64,000 bases of DNA from Melieria omissa (lineage: Eukaryota > Arthropoda > Insecta > Diptera > Ulidiidae): NCBI GenBank assembly GCA_963971225.1, contig OZ020270.1, forward strand, positions 74,044,432 to 74,108,431, written 5' to 3'. The notes beneath the pieces were generated by a model. That model made no database searches. It was given only the letters and a program-made list of their open reading frames with translations, and was not told where the DNA came from. The number at the start of each line of letters is the position of its first letter. Position 1 is the first letter of the stretch. The translations under genes were made by a program, and so were the position numbers. Shown in pieces: positions 1-10,590 of the stretch.

Positions 1-2459
1 CTATGCTTCGCCGCAAACCCTTTAAACTCTTTCGAGGTAAAGGCGGTACCCCGGTCTGTCGTAATTTGTAGTGGCTGGCCATAGACCGACATAACCTCTC
101 GCAACGCGCTGATGACGGGCGCTGACTTCGTATTGCGCACCGCTTTCAGGACACAATATTTGCTGAAAGAGCACACAATCACCAAAATGTGGAGGTTGCC
201 CCTTTTGCTTCTTGGAAAGGGCCCAAGGTGGTCCATATATAGGCTTCGGAAGGGAATTGGCAACACTTCGGCAATGTGTAGCTGACCCTCTGGCCTTCCC
301 CCTTTAATCTTGTTGAGACAGCATTCTGGACAGGCATCGATATAGGATTTCATGTAGCGCCGCATCCGAGGAAACCAAAAATCTTTTGACATTCTTTGAA
401 GCGTTTTCTCCAACCCGAAGTGCCCGGCATCGTCGTGGCATGACTTTGCTATACGCCACCTTATGCCCCGCGGCACCACGAGTTGGTTTCGATCATTTCC
501 CTTTCGATACAGGCGGCCCGCCTGCACCACATAATCTTCCCGCAACTGCGTTGCGTTAGGAGCGGCTTGCCCCTTCACAACATCTATGATGTGCTTCACC
601 TTCTCGTCTTGCCGCTGTATTGACGCCACCCAATCTTCGCTGCGTTCATAGACCTGCATGACGCTTTCTGCAACTGTTGCTGTTTCACTCGCTGGCAGCA
701 CCGGAGCTCGGCTCATGCTGTCGACGTGTGCCATCTTGGTACCTGCACGATGTACACCCTCGAAGTCGTACTCTTGAAGTCGCAACCACCAGCGGGCTAT
801 GCGTGGCGGAAGAGGGGTGACTGCTTTCATGGTTGCCACCGCGTTGCAATCGGTGATGACTGTGAAGTGTTTGCCCAGTAGATAAGTCCGAAACCTCTGT
901 AGCGTCTCCACTATCGCTAGCACCTCCAGTTCATGGCTGGCGTATCGTTGTTCGGCCTCGCTGGTTTGTCGACTATAATAAAAGACAGGTTTAGCTTCCT
1001 TACCATCGAGCTGCAGCAAAACTCCTGATAGCCCCATTGAGCTGGCATCCGTATGGACTTCGTGTGTCGCCTCCGGATCAAACAACGCAAGAATGGGCTG
1101 GGAGGTGATAGCTCCTTTCAACTGCTGGAACGCTTCTTCTTGTTGTTCTTGCCAAACAAACTCTGCATCCTTTCTCAACAGCGCCGTCAAAGGTTGCGCT
1201 ATGTTGCTGTAGTTCCTCACAAATTTGCGGAAGAAGCCTGTCACTCCCAGGAACTGGCGAACTGCAGTTGTTGTTGTTGGTTTTGCAAAGTTGGTAATAC
1301 ACTTTGTTTTTTCTTGACCCGGCCGAATACCCTCTTGATCGATAATGTGCCCCAAAAAGTTGACTGACATTTTTAGGAACACACATTTCGATGGACGTAA
1401 CGTTAAGTTTACTCCTCTCAGCGCTTCTAAGAATTCGCGCAGCACTCCGCGACCTTCAGCAATTGTCGGTGTGGCGATGATTACTTCGTCCACATAATTG
1501 ATGATCCGATGTCTGTTATACAGCTTTTTGATGACGTTGACAATCATTTCTTGGAAGACCATTGGAGCTTTGACGAGTCCAAATGGCATCACGTTGTGCT
1601 CGAAAACTCCCTCATGTGTCAAAAATGCGGTATACTTCTTCGATTCTTCTTCTAGCGGAATTTGGTAATATCCCGACGTCATGTCGAGGGTTGTGAACAC
1701 CTTATTTCCGGCCAATCGTGATAATTGCTCTTCCACAATTGGCATTATATTCTGCTTCTTCACGGTGACTGCGTTGAGCGCGCGATAATCCACGCACATT
1801 CTGTGCTCTCCGTTTGCCTTCTGCACCAACAGTACTGATGCGGCGTGAGGCGACTCGCTTGGTCGTATGATATTGTTGTCTTGCAACTTCTGAAGAATTT
1901 CTGCTAGTCTGGCGCGATGTGCTATTGGTACTTGATACCTCTTACCAATGATTGGTTTGTCCGTGTTGACCTCGATCTTCATTTGAGTGCTCTGACACAC
2001 CCCCAATCTATCGAGATCCTCCGCAAATCTGTCGTCATACTCTTGTAGCAGCTCTTTTAATTGCTGCTGCTGCTCTGCTGTCATATCGTCACGCACCTCT
2101 TTCTCGTCACTTGTTGCTGACTGTAATTTAAGAATTCCAGACTCCACCACTAAGCGGAATTCTGGACGGCATAGCACGTCTCTGCCCAGGAGCACCTGGT
2201 ACGGTAGGATCTCATTTGGGATGACATATAGCGTGGAGTTGATGGACCGTCCGTCCATCTCGATGATTGTTTCAACTTTGCCCAACACTTGAACTTCTGA
2301 CCCTCCAAAACCGATCAGCCGTCTCGCTGCTGGTAGTTGCGGCATGTCGACCGCTATTGCTTCTCGGACCAGTGACACATCACTCCCTGTGTCTGCGAAC
2401 GCTACAAATTGCTTGCCGCCCATCGTAATTGACTTCATGACTGCTGGCACTTCTTGCTC
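1..2459 (-). CDS. Gyp-A pol: aspartic protease, reverse transcriptase, RNase H, integrase (cut by window edge)
   Basis: Translation is open from 2459 to the left edge, in the same frame as gag and just after its TGA. Domains in order: aspartic protease with an ADTGS site (about 2400), reverse transcriptase with the gypsy-type VMPFGL motif (about 1590), RNase H with HTDAS, then integrase with an H2-C2 finger and a core holding DH and TTDRG, the first two acidic residues of the DDE triad; the third lies outside. The active-site box at about 1485-1496 reads YVDE instead of the usual YVDD, so the second catalytic aspartate is a glutamate. The enzyme copies element RNA into DNA in virus-like particles and inserts it. 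Partial only because of the window. Confidence 0.85.
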
Positions 2460-3674
2460 TCATTGACCGGCTTCTTCCTTCGCAATTCTCGTAACTGTTG
2501 GCGCTCTGCAGTTCTTGGCCTCATGCCCTATTTTGAGACACTTTTGACAACGGGGCTTCTGTTGCGGCTTCGGACATTTGACTGCGATATGTCCGAACTC
2601 CTGACAATTGTAGCACTTGACCCCTTTCCGCTCAGCATTCTGCGACTGCTCCTCACCCTTTAGCTTGCCCTCTGCTCCACCTTTGGATGCCAGTGGGGTG
2701 TTCTCCAGTGAGCTCAACAACTCGTTGCATGTCTGGTGATTCATAGCCCACAAGGATCCGGCCAGCTGATCGTCGTTGAGCCCACCTATAATATAAGATA
2801 TTATTGAGTGCTCATCCAGTTCTCCTCTACGCCCTATGTTAAGCATGGCGTAGTAATACTGCCGCAGTGATTCGTTTGCTTTGCGCTTCCGTTTGGCCAT
2901 TTCGCGATGTACATCTGCTACCCTTACAACGCTTGGAAAGTCTCGAAGAAGTGCGCACACCAACTCCCGCCACGACCTGAACACCGGCTGCACATCTGCC
3001 CACTCTTTAGCCACCCTTTTGAGTTTATGGTGGACCGCAAATAGAACCGCTTCTTCCGACCACATGTACAGCTCTCGCATTTGCTCGACCTTGTCAATAA
3101 ACTGGTTTGCTGATATTACGCCTTTTAACGGATCGAACTCAGGCAACACCACTATTATCTCGTGTATATTGCTTGGCTGATGGCTTTGTGCTCCAATCGC
3201 ATTGGCACCGTCCTGAGTTGCCCCTCGTCGAGGTGGTGATTGTCGCGACCGCATTGTCGCCTGATCTGCTCCTGCTCCACTAGCGCACTCGTCGTGGTCG
3301 ATCTGGTTCGCATTGGCTGCACTTGCACACAGTGCTGGAGCCCTAAGACCACTCGCCGCCAGCTCGTTGATAGTCTTTGCGAGATTTACAATGACTTCCT
3401 TTAAATCGTTGAATTCGCGTTGGAGCTGCGTCTCGCTGTCGGCCACCTCCTCGTCGTCGACTTCATCGCTTCCATAGATCTCTGTCAGTCTTGCCACTTT
3501 ATAAGATTTGTTTCCAGTCACCGGCTCGTCCTGGTTCCGGAGTAGTTTGTTTAGCTGTTCTATTTTGAGCGCTGCTAGCTTCACCATCGCTCCGCACGTC
3601 TGAACTCGTTCACTGCTTTTTACCAACTCCCTCTCACTGTACTTTATTTCTATCGCGTCGCGTCTATCGCTCAC
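2460..3674 (-). CDS. Gyp-A gag polyprotein
   Basis: A 404-residue gag starting at an ATG (3674). The first ~65 residues resemble a SAP-like helix-turn-helix (the LKIEQLNKLL region), which may bind nucleic acid. The middle is a gypsy-type capsid region, with a tryptophan-rich stretch and a RQYYYAML segment. The C-terminus carries two CCHC zinc knuckles, CYNCQEFGHIAVKC and CQKCLKIGHEAKNC, for RNA packaging. It ends in TGA at 2460-2462, and pol continues in the same frame. There are no internal stops, so gag looks intact. The family role is from known biology; the SAP assignment is inference from pattern. Confidence 0.85.
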   Translation of the reverse strand: MSDRRDAIEIKYSERELVKSSERVQTCGAMVKLAALKIEQLNKLLRNQDEPVTGNKSYKVARLTEIYGSDEVDDEEVADSETQLQREFNDLKEVIVNLAKTINELAASGLRAPALCASAANANQIDHDECASGAGADQATMRSRQSPPRRGATQDGANAIGAQSHQPSNIHEIIVVLPEFDPLKGVISANQFIDKVEQMRELYMWSEEAVLFAVHHKLKRVAKEWADVQPVFRSWRELVCALLRDFPSVVRVADVHREMAKRKRKANESLRQYYYAMLNIGRRGELDEHSIISYIIGGLNDDQLAGSLWAMNHQTCNELLSSLENTPLASKGGAEGKLKGEEQSQNAERKGVKCYNCQEFGHIAVKCPKPQQKPRCQKCLKIGHEAKNCRAPTVTRIAKEEAGQ

Positions 3675-3689
3675 GCACTCGGTTTATTT

Positions 3690-3824
3690 CTGGAAACGTC
3701 TATCGTTCCCCTTCGCTTTACTCTGGTGACTCTTTATCACGCCATCTTTTAACTCGCGATGGCGTCCATCACGTCTCGTTCTCGCTTTTTTCCCCTGAAA
3801 ACGTCTATCGTTCCCCTTTGCTTA
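3690..3824 (-). repeat. Direct repeat in the Gyp-A leader
   Basis: The string AACGTCTATCGTTCCCCTT occurs near 3694 and again near 3799. It is followed each time by related sequence ending in variants of CTCGCGA, so a unit of about 105 bp is duplicated in the untranslated leader upstream of gag. No protein is encoded here. Confidence 0.6.
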
Positions 3825-4301
3825 TTCTCCCGTCACCTTTCGACTCGCGACAGCATCTGTCACGCCTGTACTTAGTTCTCTACGTCGCGCGTATATCGCA
3901 TCCTCTGTACTGTACTGAGAGTCTATCACTCACACAGCCGTCTACTTGGGGCTCCTATCCTGAGTCCCTTGTTTCACGTTTTGTTGTAGGCGTTTTTCGC
4001 GTTCGTCTTTGCATTCTTTCCGCATTCCATGCCCCTGCGCATTCGCCACCACACGCACATTTTCTCATACGCGGGCCACCGCAAAATGTTCGTTTGTGCG
4101 GTAGCTTTACACCTGATTCGTTCTCCGTCTACTACCGATCTTTTCTGTTTGGGTGTAAGCGGTGCTCCGTTTGGTTGTGCTCTGCTTACTCACGGAACGA
4201 TACCGCTTTCCCCGCTGCGCTTGTTTGCTCGCCATTTTACACAATCTGTTTGAACTACACACTCGCATCCTCTCGAATGCCCAATTGCCGTTTGGTTCTT
4301 T

Positions 4302-4314
4302 ATCCCACTTCTGA
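4302..4314 (-). promoter_or_regulatory. Candidate primer-binding site of Gyp-A
   Basis: The minus strand reads TCAGAAGTGGGAT. This matches 13 nt of the complement of the 3' part of insect tRNA-Leu(CAA) as I recall it, but starting five nucleotides in from the CCA end. It lies ~630 nt upstream of gag and about 40 nt downstream of an AATAAA, as expected for a site just inside a 5' LTR. Confidence 0.4.
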
Positions 4315-4826
4315 TTTCGTCAGGTGTGTCAAACTCGACTACAAAAAGTTGCACGTTTATTTGAAAGTTAAACAGTTTTACATGAAAGTAGTATTTTCGG
4401 ACTCGAACAAGCAGCGGTGCGCTGCACGTCCGCACTCGACGGCGGTTCGGCTAGCACTCCCCTCCTTCGTCACTTGACACTACTATTTTTAAAATGCCAC
4501 CGCGTCAGTAACACATCGAATGTTTTTGCATAAATTCTTTTGAACGTTAAAAGCCTAATCATTGTTCATTATTTTGTTTGTACTCACCTTTTCGATTCGC
4601 TTGAAAATTTTACGAAAATTTCACTAACACGAATGCTCAAAAAAACTTTTCGAACAAAATGTTCAACACACTGTCTGGATAGATACAAAAAAAGTGTGCT
4701 ATCGAGACGAGTGCTAGTACAAAACTGAGATTTTAGGTTAAAAAATGTTGACAGTAGGTAAGAGCACTAAGCAAATAAACACATAGAGGTGTCAACTGGC
4801 ACAAATTTGCGTACCAGCGCAGTAGG

Positions 4827-5526
4827 CAGTGTGCTTACTTAGTTTTTCATTTATGTGGTAGACCCAGTAAAAAAAATGTGGTAGATTTGAATGAAATTTG
4901 GTAGATTTTTTTGTATTGTACATTAATTGTATTTTATTGCATTTGCACATTTATTGTATTTCATTGTATTTGTACATTAATTGTATTTTACTTTCTTCTA
5001 TGCACTTTAACCCCTCCCGGGTTTCTTCTCATTGTTTTTTGTATTGTTGACTATATTTTTTTTTTTTTGGGAGCTCGGACTCGCAATTTTCGCGCCGTAA
5101 AACTTCGTCCCGTCCAAGCGCATTGCCATCGCCATGCGATATTCTAAAAAACTAAACGTTACTAAGAAATAAAGGCAAAAAGTATTCAACTTTTTTTATA
5201 AATTTTTCCATTTTAATTGCACCTGCCGCCAAAACAATTGTCAAACTGTCAACTATTTGTAGTGCACTGCTTTCGAAGTGATGGGAGTGCTACCGCATAA
5301 ATTTTTTTTTTGCACATTTTCACTTACAATGCTCAATGCAGCCCTAACATAAATTTTTCAACATAAAGCTCTAATTTATTTGGAGTAATAGGTTGGTTAA
5401 GAGAAAAATTTATGTTCCACAAAAATGTGGTAGATTTTAAGCCCTCCGTGGTAGATGTGGTAGAAACTTGATTTTAAAAATAAATGTGGTAGATCTACCA
5501 CATATGTGGTAGAAGTAAGCACACTG
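4827..5526. mobile_element. Non-autonomous hAT-type MITE
   Basis: A 700-bp element with perfect 14-bp terminal inverted repeats CAGTGTGCTTACTT (4827-4840 and 5513-5526). It is flanked by a perfect 8-bp target duplication GCAGTAGG (4819-4826 and 5527-5534). The 8-bp duplication and the CAG start indicate the hAT superfamily. The motif GTGGTAGA recurs near both ends in both orientations, typical of subterminal transposase-binding repeats. There is no coding frame, so it would need a transposase from elsewhere. Confidence 0.88.
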
Positions 5527-5534
5527 GCAGTAGG

Positions 5535-5741
5535 TCCCATACGCACTTCGGCTATTCGAACATATTCGCGATGACTTCGGCAAAACTTCTCAATTCGAAG
5601 TCAGCTTTCATAATTTGCTTTATGTTGATGTGGTCAGTCGCACATCAACTGTGCGCTGTGATGATGTTGCTGTTGCTGTTATGCGCCTTGCTTTCAGCGC
5701 AGCAGGTCCCATACGCACTTCGGCTGGCCGAAAATATTCGC
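5535..5741 (+). repeat. Direct repeat of ~47 bp flanking the hAT MITE target
   Basis: Segment 5535-5569 (starting TCCCATACGCACTTCGGCT), with the 12 bases 4815-4826 that preceded the MITE, recurs at 5695-5741 with a few changes. The spacing is about 170 bp once the MITE is removed. The repeat is older than the MITE, which inserted into its left copy. No gene is supported in this stretch. The reading frame that opens at the ATG 5571 is hydrophobic and low-complexity at its start and I do not trust its first ~100 codons. Confidence 0.5.
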
Positions 5742-5884
5742 AAAATTGTGTGCGTTGCCTTCACACGCAATGAAATAATCAACCACCAAAAAAGCCAACA
5801 AAAGCAACAACACAATTTCACTTGTTCGCGCTTATTTTTGTGTGTATATCTTTTTTTCGTTGACGATCGCTTTCGCTTCAACAA

Positions 5885-6930
5885 ATTTGCTGATGATGAA
5901 ACTTCGACTGATGGACATATTTCTTGGTCGATTATTTGCAGGTTATATGAATTGGATAAAAAGAATTCAACCCGCCTTTGTCCCAAATTGACAACAAAGC
6001 ATATTCATCCTAATTCATTTGAAAAAATGAAGGTTAAATACGCAACTCATATTTAGCAATACTGTATCCGCAGCCATAAAATCTTTGGTTGAAAATGGCT
6101 GTTATAATGATTGCAAAGAAAAAGCTTCGTCCACAGCTATATTTATTGAAAAAACAAACAGACTTTTTGATTGTTTGAATAGCCATGTTCTTTTTGATAA
6201 AAATCCTTTCCGATCAGCTCTTCGTGAGAATAACAATATCCAAAATTATTTGAAGGAAATGAAAAACATGTCAAAAGTTGTCAGTATTCTAAAACTGTAT
6301 ACTGTTGAAATGGTATAGTTTTATCAATTACTTCCGTTTTGTCTCTTTCACAAGATATCTGGGCGGAAAAATCCAATTTTCTTTTATTGTCAAGACTTAA
6401 TCAAGACCCGCTTGAAAATCTTTTTTATTTGGTAAGAAAAAGCGGAGTTACAAACAATAATCCTTCACTTTTTGAGTTTGACCATATTCTTGCGATAATG
6501 ATCTCAATAAAAATAATAGCATTTAAGACAGGAACCTTCAATTGTGAACCAACTGACGAAGGTTCATTTATAATAATTGACAATAATACCAGTTTGTTTG
6601 AACATATGAGTGATGGTTCCCTTCGTTATTCCTCTGGTTTCATATTGATGCAAACTATTGAAAAATTTGACTGTCATAACTGCAAAAAGTTAATAAAAGA
6701 TGAGCTTTGTGATTTACAAAGAAACGAAATGTTTATATTTTTCAAAAATTTCAACTATTTTAACAGTAGTTTAAAACTAAAAGCTCCAATCGACAAATTT
6801 TTTTTGTTTCAAAAATCGTTTACAACACATTTCATACGTTTTTAAGGAAAACCCTCATTCCTCCAATATAAAAAAGCTTTTGTACAATCTGTGTGTTGCA
6901 AACGTAACAAAGTAGATGAATACAAAATGT
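5885..6930 (+). pseudogene. P-element superfamily (THAP9-like) transposase, C-terminal remnant
   Basis: Three overlapping frame pieces resemble the C-terminal half of P-element and THAP9 transposases. About 5930-6055 gives RLYELDKKN followed by KMKVKYATHI. About 6057-6318, shifted by one base, gives SNTVSAAIKSL and so on. About 6339-6845 gives SRLNQDPLENLF and NNNPS, the hallmark P/THAP9 block just before the C-terminus. A further LYNLCVANVTK stretch near 6900 fits the family end. At least two frameshifts are visible (near 6055 and between 6318 and 6370). The THAP zinc finger and the GTP-binding half are missing, as are recognisable inverted repeats. It cannot make an active enzyme. Confidence 0.75.
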
Positions 6931-6980
6931 GATTTTCAGAACCGTCTACTTGTTGGGAACATGAGCAATTTATCTTAGAC

Positions 6981-7834
6981 TAGCTGACCCGGCGAACTTC
7001 GTCCCGCACGTAGGAAAATATTAATGTATGCTTATTGAAAGAAATGGCGAATAGGCGTTTGCTTCTTGCGTTCACAAAGTTACTTTTGAACCGCTTTTTC
7101 GTAGATTACGCTTGTATACCAACATATTCAGCGCTGTTGTCCTCAGCCCATGCTACTCCATGTAAAAATTTGGGCGTTCACTATATTGAAGTGTTCACTA
7201 CATAGGGTGTTCACTATACCCAGACACGTTTATATATAGATTTAGATTATATAGGTGATGCCACGCCCCCTTGTCCAATACCCGCACCATCCCCTCTGTC
7301 GAAAGATTTGAATAAATGGTAGGTTCGTGCTTAATTTCATTGCTGTGCGACTTATAGTTCAGCGAAATATTTGGGTCACAAAAAATGTGCCACGCCCCTT
7401 GTCCAACGCCCGTTAAATCTTACCAGTAGAATGACTCATCTATGGGTCGACGCTATACCATATTTCAATGCTGTGCGCCTTACAATTTCAAAGATATTTC
7501 ATTATTAAGATTTAGCTTGTATGAGTGGTGCCACGCCCCCTCGTCCAATACCCGCCCCATTCCCTCTGTCGCAGGACATGACTAAATAGTAAGTTCGTAG
7601 TGAATTTAATTGATGTGTGACTTATGGTTCCAAAGTTATTATCTGAAAATATGCAAAATTCACGGTCAAAGATGGCATGGATTTTCCGAGTTTCCCAATA
7701 GATTTTCTGGAATTTTCTTTTGGCACGAACCTGAACTGACTTAATACGAATCGAACAAAACAAACCCCATGAAAATCGGCCGTTCCGTTTGAGCGTGATG
7801 CGGTCACACACATACTGCCACTCTCTTTTATATA
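6981..7834. repeat. Unclassified interspersed repeat with three internal ~135-bp units
   Basis: This non-coding block begins with TAGCTGACCCGGCGAACTTC, a string I associate with common insect interspersed repeats, and ends just left of the Bel-1 LTR. Inside are three diverged tandem units starting with CCACGCCC at 7261, 7390 and 7531. They share CCAATACCCGC, CCCTCTGTCG and a GTGYGACTTATRGTTC block. No reading frame or terminal inverted repeat was found. The class is unknown. Confidence 0.5.
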
Positions 7835-8107
7835 TGTTCCCACCAACTTCGATTGGCGGTGGAAACTACGGAATGCAACCCGGTTTAAATAAAACGCGCA
7901 CTCGTTGGGAAAAAGCCATCAGCTCAAAAAACCCAATTTATTTTCCGTACTACATGCACACGCACATCTCGCACCGATTAAAAACTCGCACCAAAAATGG
8001 ACGTCTCGTCCGCTTCACGCTCACTGCACGACTGACTACTTCGGCCAGAGACGATCGTCCCTGTGCGAACAAGTCAATCGCACAGGAGATCGTCCCTGTA
8101 CGAAACA
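7835..8107 (-). repeat. Bel-1 3' LTR
   Basis: Read on the minus strand it runs TGTTTCGTAC ... GGTGGGAACA, so it has TG...CA ends. It matches 18332-18603 at all but two of 272 aligned positions (near 8047). The integrase gene ends ~105 bp to its right. Confidence 0.9.
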
Positions 8108-8211
8108 GTGCCAGCGAAAACCAAAGGTTTTCATTAAATACAATCAGCTTGCATTAGCAATTAATAACAATACAATTAACAATCAACTTAATTCTAATCT
8201 TAGCACTCCAG

Positions 8212-10191
8212 TCACTCCGGCTCCACATTGGCAGGCTCCACCGGCAATATGCATAGCTTCTGTACGGGTCTGGTCAATCTGCTTGTCTGGGTCTCAATCT
8301 CCACGGATCGTACGAGCTTGTCATTGCTCAGAATTAACTTGCACACTCTGCCTAGCGCCCACTGCGCTGGCGGAAAGTTCTCTGCCTTGATGAGAACTAG
8401 CTGGCCCACTCTCAAATTCTCTCTCCCTCTGCGCCATTTCTTGCGCTCCTGCCAACTATTCAAATAATCAACTTGCCATCTAGCCCGAAAATGCTTTAAC
8501 ATAGTCTGGCTCTCTTTCCAAAGCTTAATGCCCTCCGTGTTTGGTTGCTCGTCCAATGCAAAGGGAGGTGGCAGTACCAGCGGCTCTCCAATAAGAAAAT
8601 GCCCCGGTGTCAATGCTTGCACATCCGTCGGATCGTCTGATATCGGATACAACGGCCGCGAATTCAGAATCGCTTCTACTTGCACCAATAACGTCGCAAG
8701 CTGGTCCTGTGCCAGCGTTCTCTGGCCCACGACTCTCGTTAAATGATACTTCATGGACTTCACAGCTGCTTCGTAAATTCCACCTTGATGTGGGGCAGCT
8801 GGAATCATAAAGTGCCATTCTGTACCTTTCATACTCAAATGTTCTAGCACCTCTTGCTCCCTCCAAAAGTCAATTGCTCTCTTGATCATCCTATCTGCAC
8901 CAACAAACGTCGTCGCGTTGTCACTGTACATGCGCTCACATCTTCCGATAAATCTCTCATAGCACGCAATGAATGATTGAGTAGTTAGATCTAGCACCAT
9001 ATCAATATGAATAGCCCGGGTCTTCAGGCACACAAATATCGCGATCCAGCATTTGCTTTTCGCTACGTAATCATCTCGCACCCTCAAATGGACATTGAAT
9101 GGCCCAGCATAGTCTAAACCAGAATGTAAAAAAGGCTTGCCCACTTGCACTCGACCGGCTGGTAAATTTGCCATCAACTGTTGCTCCAGCTTGTAGTTGT
9201 AACGCACGCACACCACACATTTGTGTAAAAATCTTCTGAGCTCATCCCTTATCCGAGGAATCCAATATTTCTGCCGAATATACTGGGTCATAACTTGCAC
9301 TGCTCCATGTTTGGTTTGTCTATGCGCATAGTCAATTATCAAATATGCTAACCTTGAACCCTTCGCAATGATCACCTGATGCCTCATTTCATATTCTTTT
9401 TCTGCATTTATTAACCTGCCCCCGACTCTTATCAATCCATTTTTGTCCAAGATCGGACGTAATGGCTCTAGCTTACTTCGTTCTGGCAACCGATTTTCTT
9501 TCCGTATCATCGCTAGCTCTTTATAAAAATCTTGCTCCTGTGATTCTTTTACCAAATATTCCATCGCACGCGATCTTTCTTCATTACTTGGAAGTGGTAT
9601 TCTTGCATTCTTGCTCCTTGGCCTACGACCTACTCGCGATCTTCTAGCTCTCTCTTTTTTCGCATATCTCACCCTTAAGGCATCTATAAAACGCTTGCAA
9701 TATACCAAAATATTTAATATTTTCTCCAACTTGCCCTCATACTGTGTGAGTGGGACGACCACACCGCCTCCCCCCATTTTTGGCGCAAAAATACTCAATG
9801 GCCCCTCGCACACTTTTAAAGTAAATGTAACTTTGATTTCTTGCTCCGCCTCTATCGAATATTGCTCCTCCACTGGCTCAAACTTGTCAGATGGCCACTG
9901 CTCCTTTGCTTGCTCAAACTTATCAGCTGGCCATTGCTCCTTTGGTTTAGATAACCAGGCTGGACCTTGCAGCCACAATTTGTTGTCCACCAATTCACTT
10001 GCTTTCAAACCCCTACTCGCCAAATCTGCTGGGTTATCTGCTGTGCTCACATGTTTCCATCTACCTGCCCCAACGCTCTGTTGTATCGCTGCAACACGAT
10101 TACCAACAAAGGTCTTCAACTCTCTTGGCTGCTTGCCTAGCCAATACAACACCACAAACGAATCTGTCCACAATATATAGCTAACATCGCT
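8212..10191 (-). pseudogene. Bel-1 pol, RNase H end and integrase
   Basis: About 655 codons of BEL/Pao pol, opening just after a stop codon at 10192-10194, so translation cannot enter from upstream. It starts in the RNase H region (WTDSFVVLYWL, then HVSTADNPADLASRG). A linker holds a tandem KEQWP.DKFE duplication. The integrase follows with its H2-C2 finger (HRQTKHG ... CVVCVRY) and all three catalytic acids: LDYAGPF, YSDNATTF and GGIYEAAVKS. The C-terminal BEL signature (WALGRV and RPVQKLCILP) precedes the stop at 8212. Most of the domain is undamaged. Confidence 0.85.
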
Positions 10192-10590
10192 TCATTCCAT
10201 TGACTGTTTAGCACTCCTTACCAATCTAGCTAACAACTCGCACGCTGACAATTCTAGTCTCGGTATCGTCAATTTGTTAACTGGCGCCACTTTTGTCTTG
10301 GATACTAGCAAATTACATGCTATTGCCCCATTTTCACGTTCTATCCTCACATAGATAACAGCACCATACGCCTTCTCAGAGGCGTTAGCAAATCCATGCA
10401 CTTCTAACTTTGCATTATTTCTTGCAGCAATCCATCTTGGGACCTTAAAGTTTTCTAGCTCCTTAATCTGTCCCAAATAATCTCTAAATTTGTCTTCTAG
10501 TTCTTTTGGCAATTTTTCGTCCCATGCCACTTTCAAGCGCCATAAGTCCTGTATAATAATCTTGCCCACGACCGTTACTGGAGAAATATA
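10192..10590 (-). pseudogene. Bel-1 pol, RNase H segment between two stops
   Basis: A stretch of BEL pol between nonsense codons at 10591 and 10192, in frame with the segments on either side (SPVTVVGK, then WRLKVAWDEKLP). It carries the start of RNase H, where the family's first catalytic aspartate (HGFCDAS) is replaced: the sequence reads HGFANAS. Both the two stops and this substitution would abolish function. Confidence 0.8.

Larger units (their letters stand above)
1..4480 (-). mobile_element. Gyp-A, Ty3/gypsy LTR retrotransposon, right part (5' end, gag, most of pol)
   Basis: A minus-strand gypsy-type element enters from the left edge. Reading leftwards it has a leader, gag (3674-2460) and pol (2459-1), cut off by the window inside the integrase core. 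A candidate primer-binding site lies at 4302-4314 and a polyadenylation-like AATAAA (minus) near 4355, so the 5' LTR probably covers about 4315-4480. Its exact limits cannot be fixed because the 3' LTR lies outside the window. Both frames are open as far as they can be read, so this is one of the better preserved elements here. Confidence 0.8.

Noticed and set aside
3818..4477. 219-codon plus-strand frame
   Set aside because: It lies antisense to the leader and putative LTR of Gyp-A and shows no family motif.
5571..5880. Secreted-protein-like start (hydrophobic leader) at ATG 5571
   Set aside because: The hydrophobic stretch comes from GTTGCTGTT-type low-complexity DNA. Downstream codons belong to the P-type remnant only by a read-through of frames.
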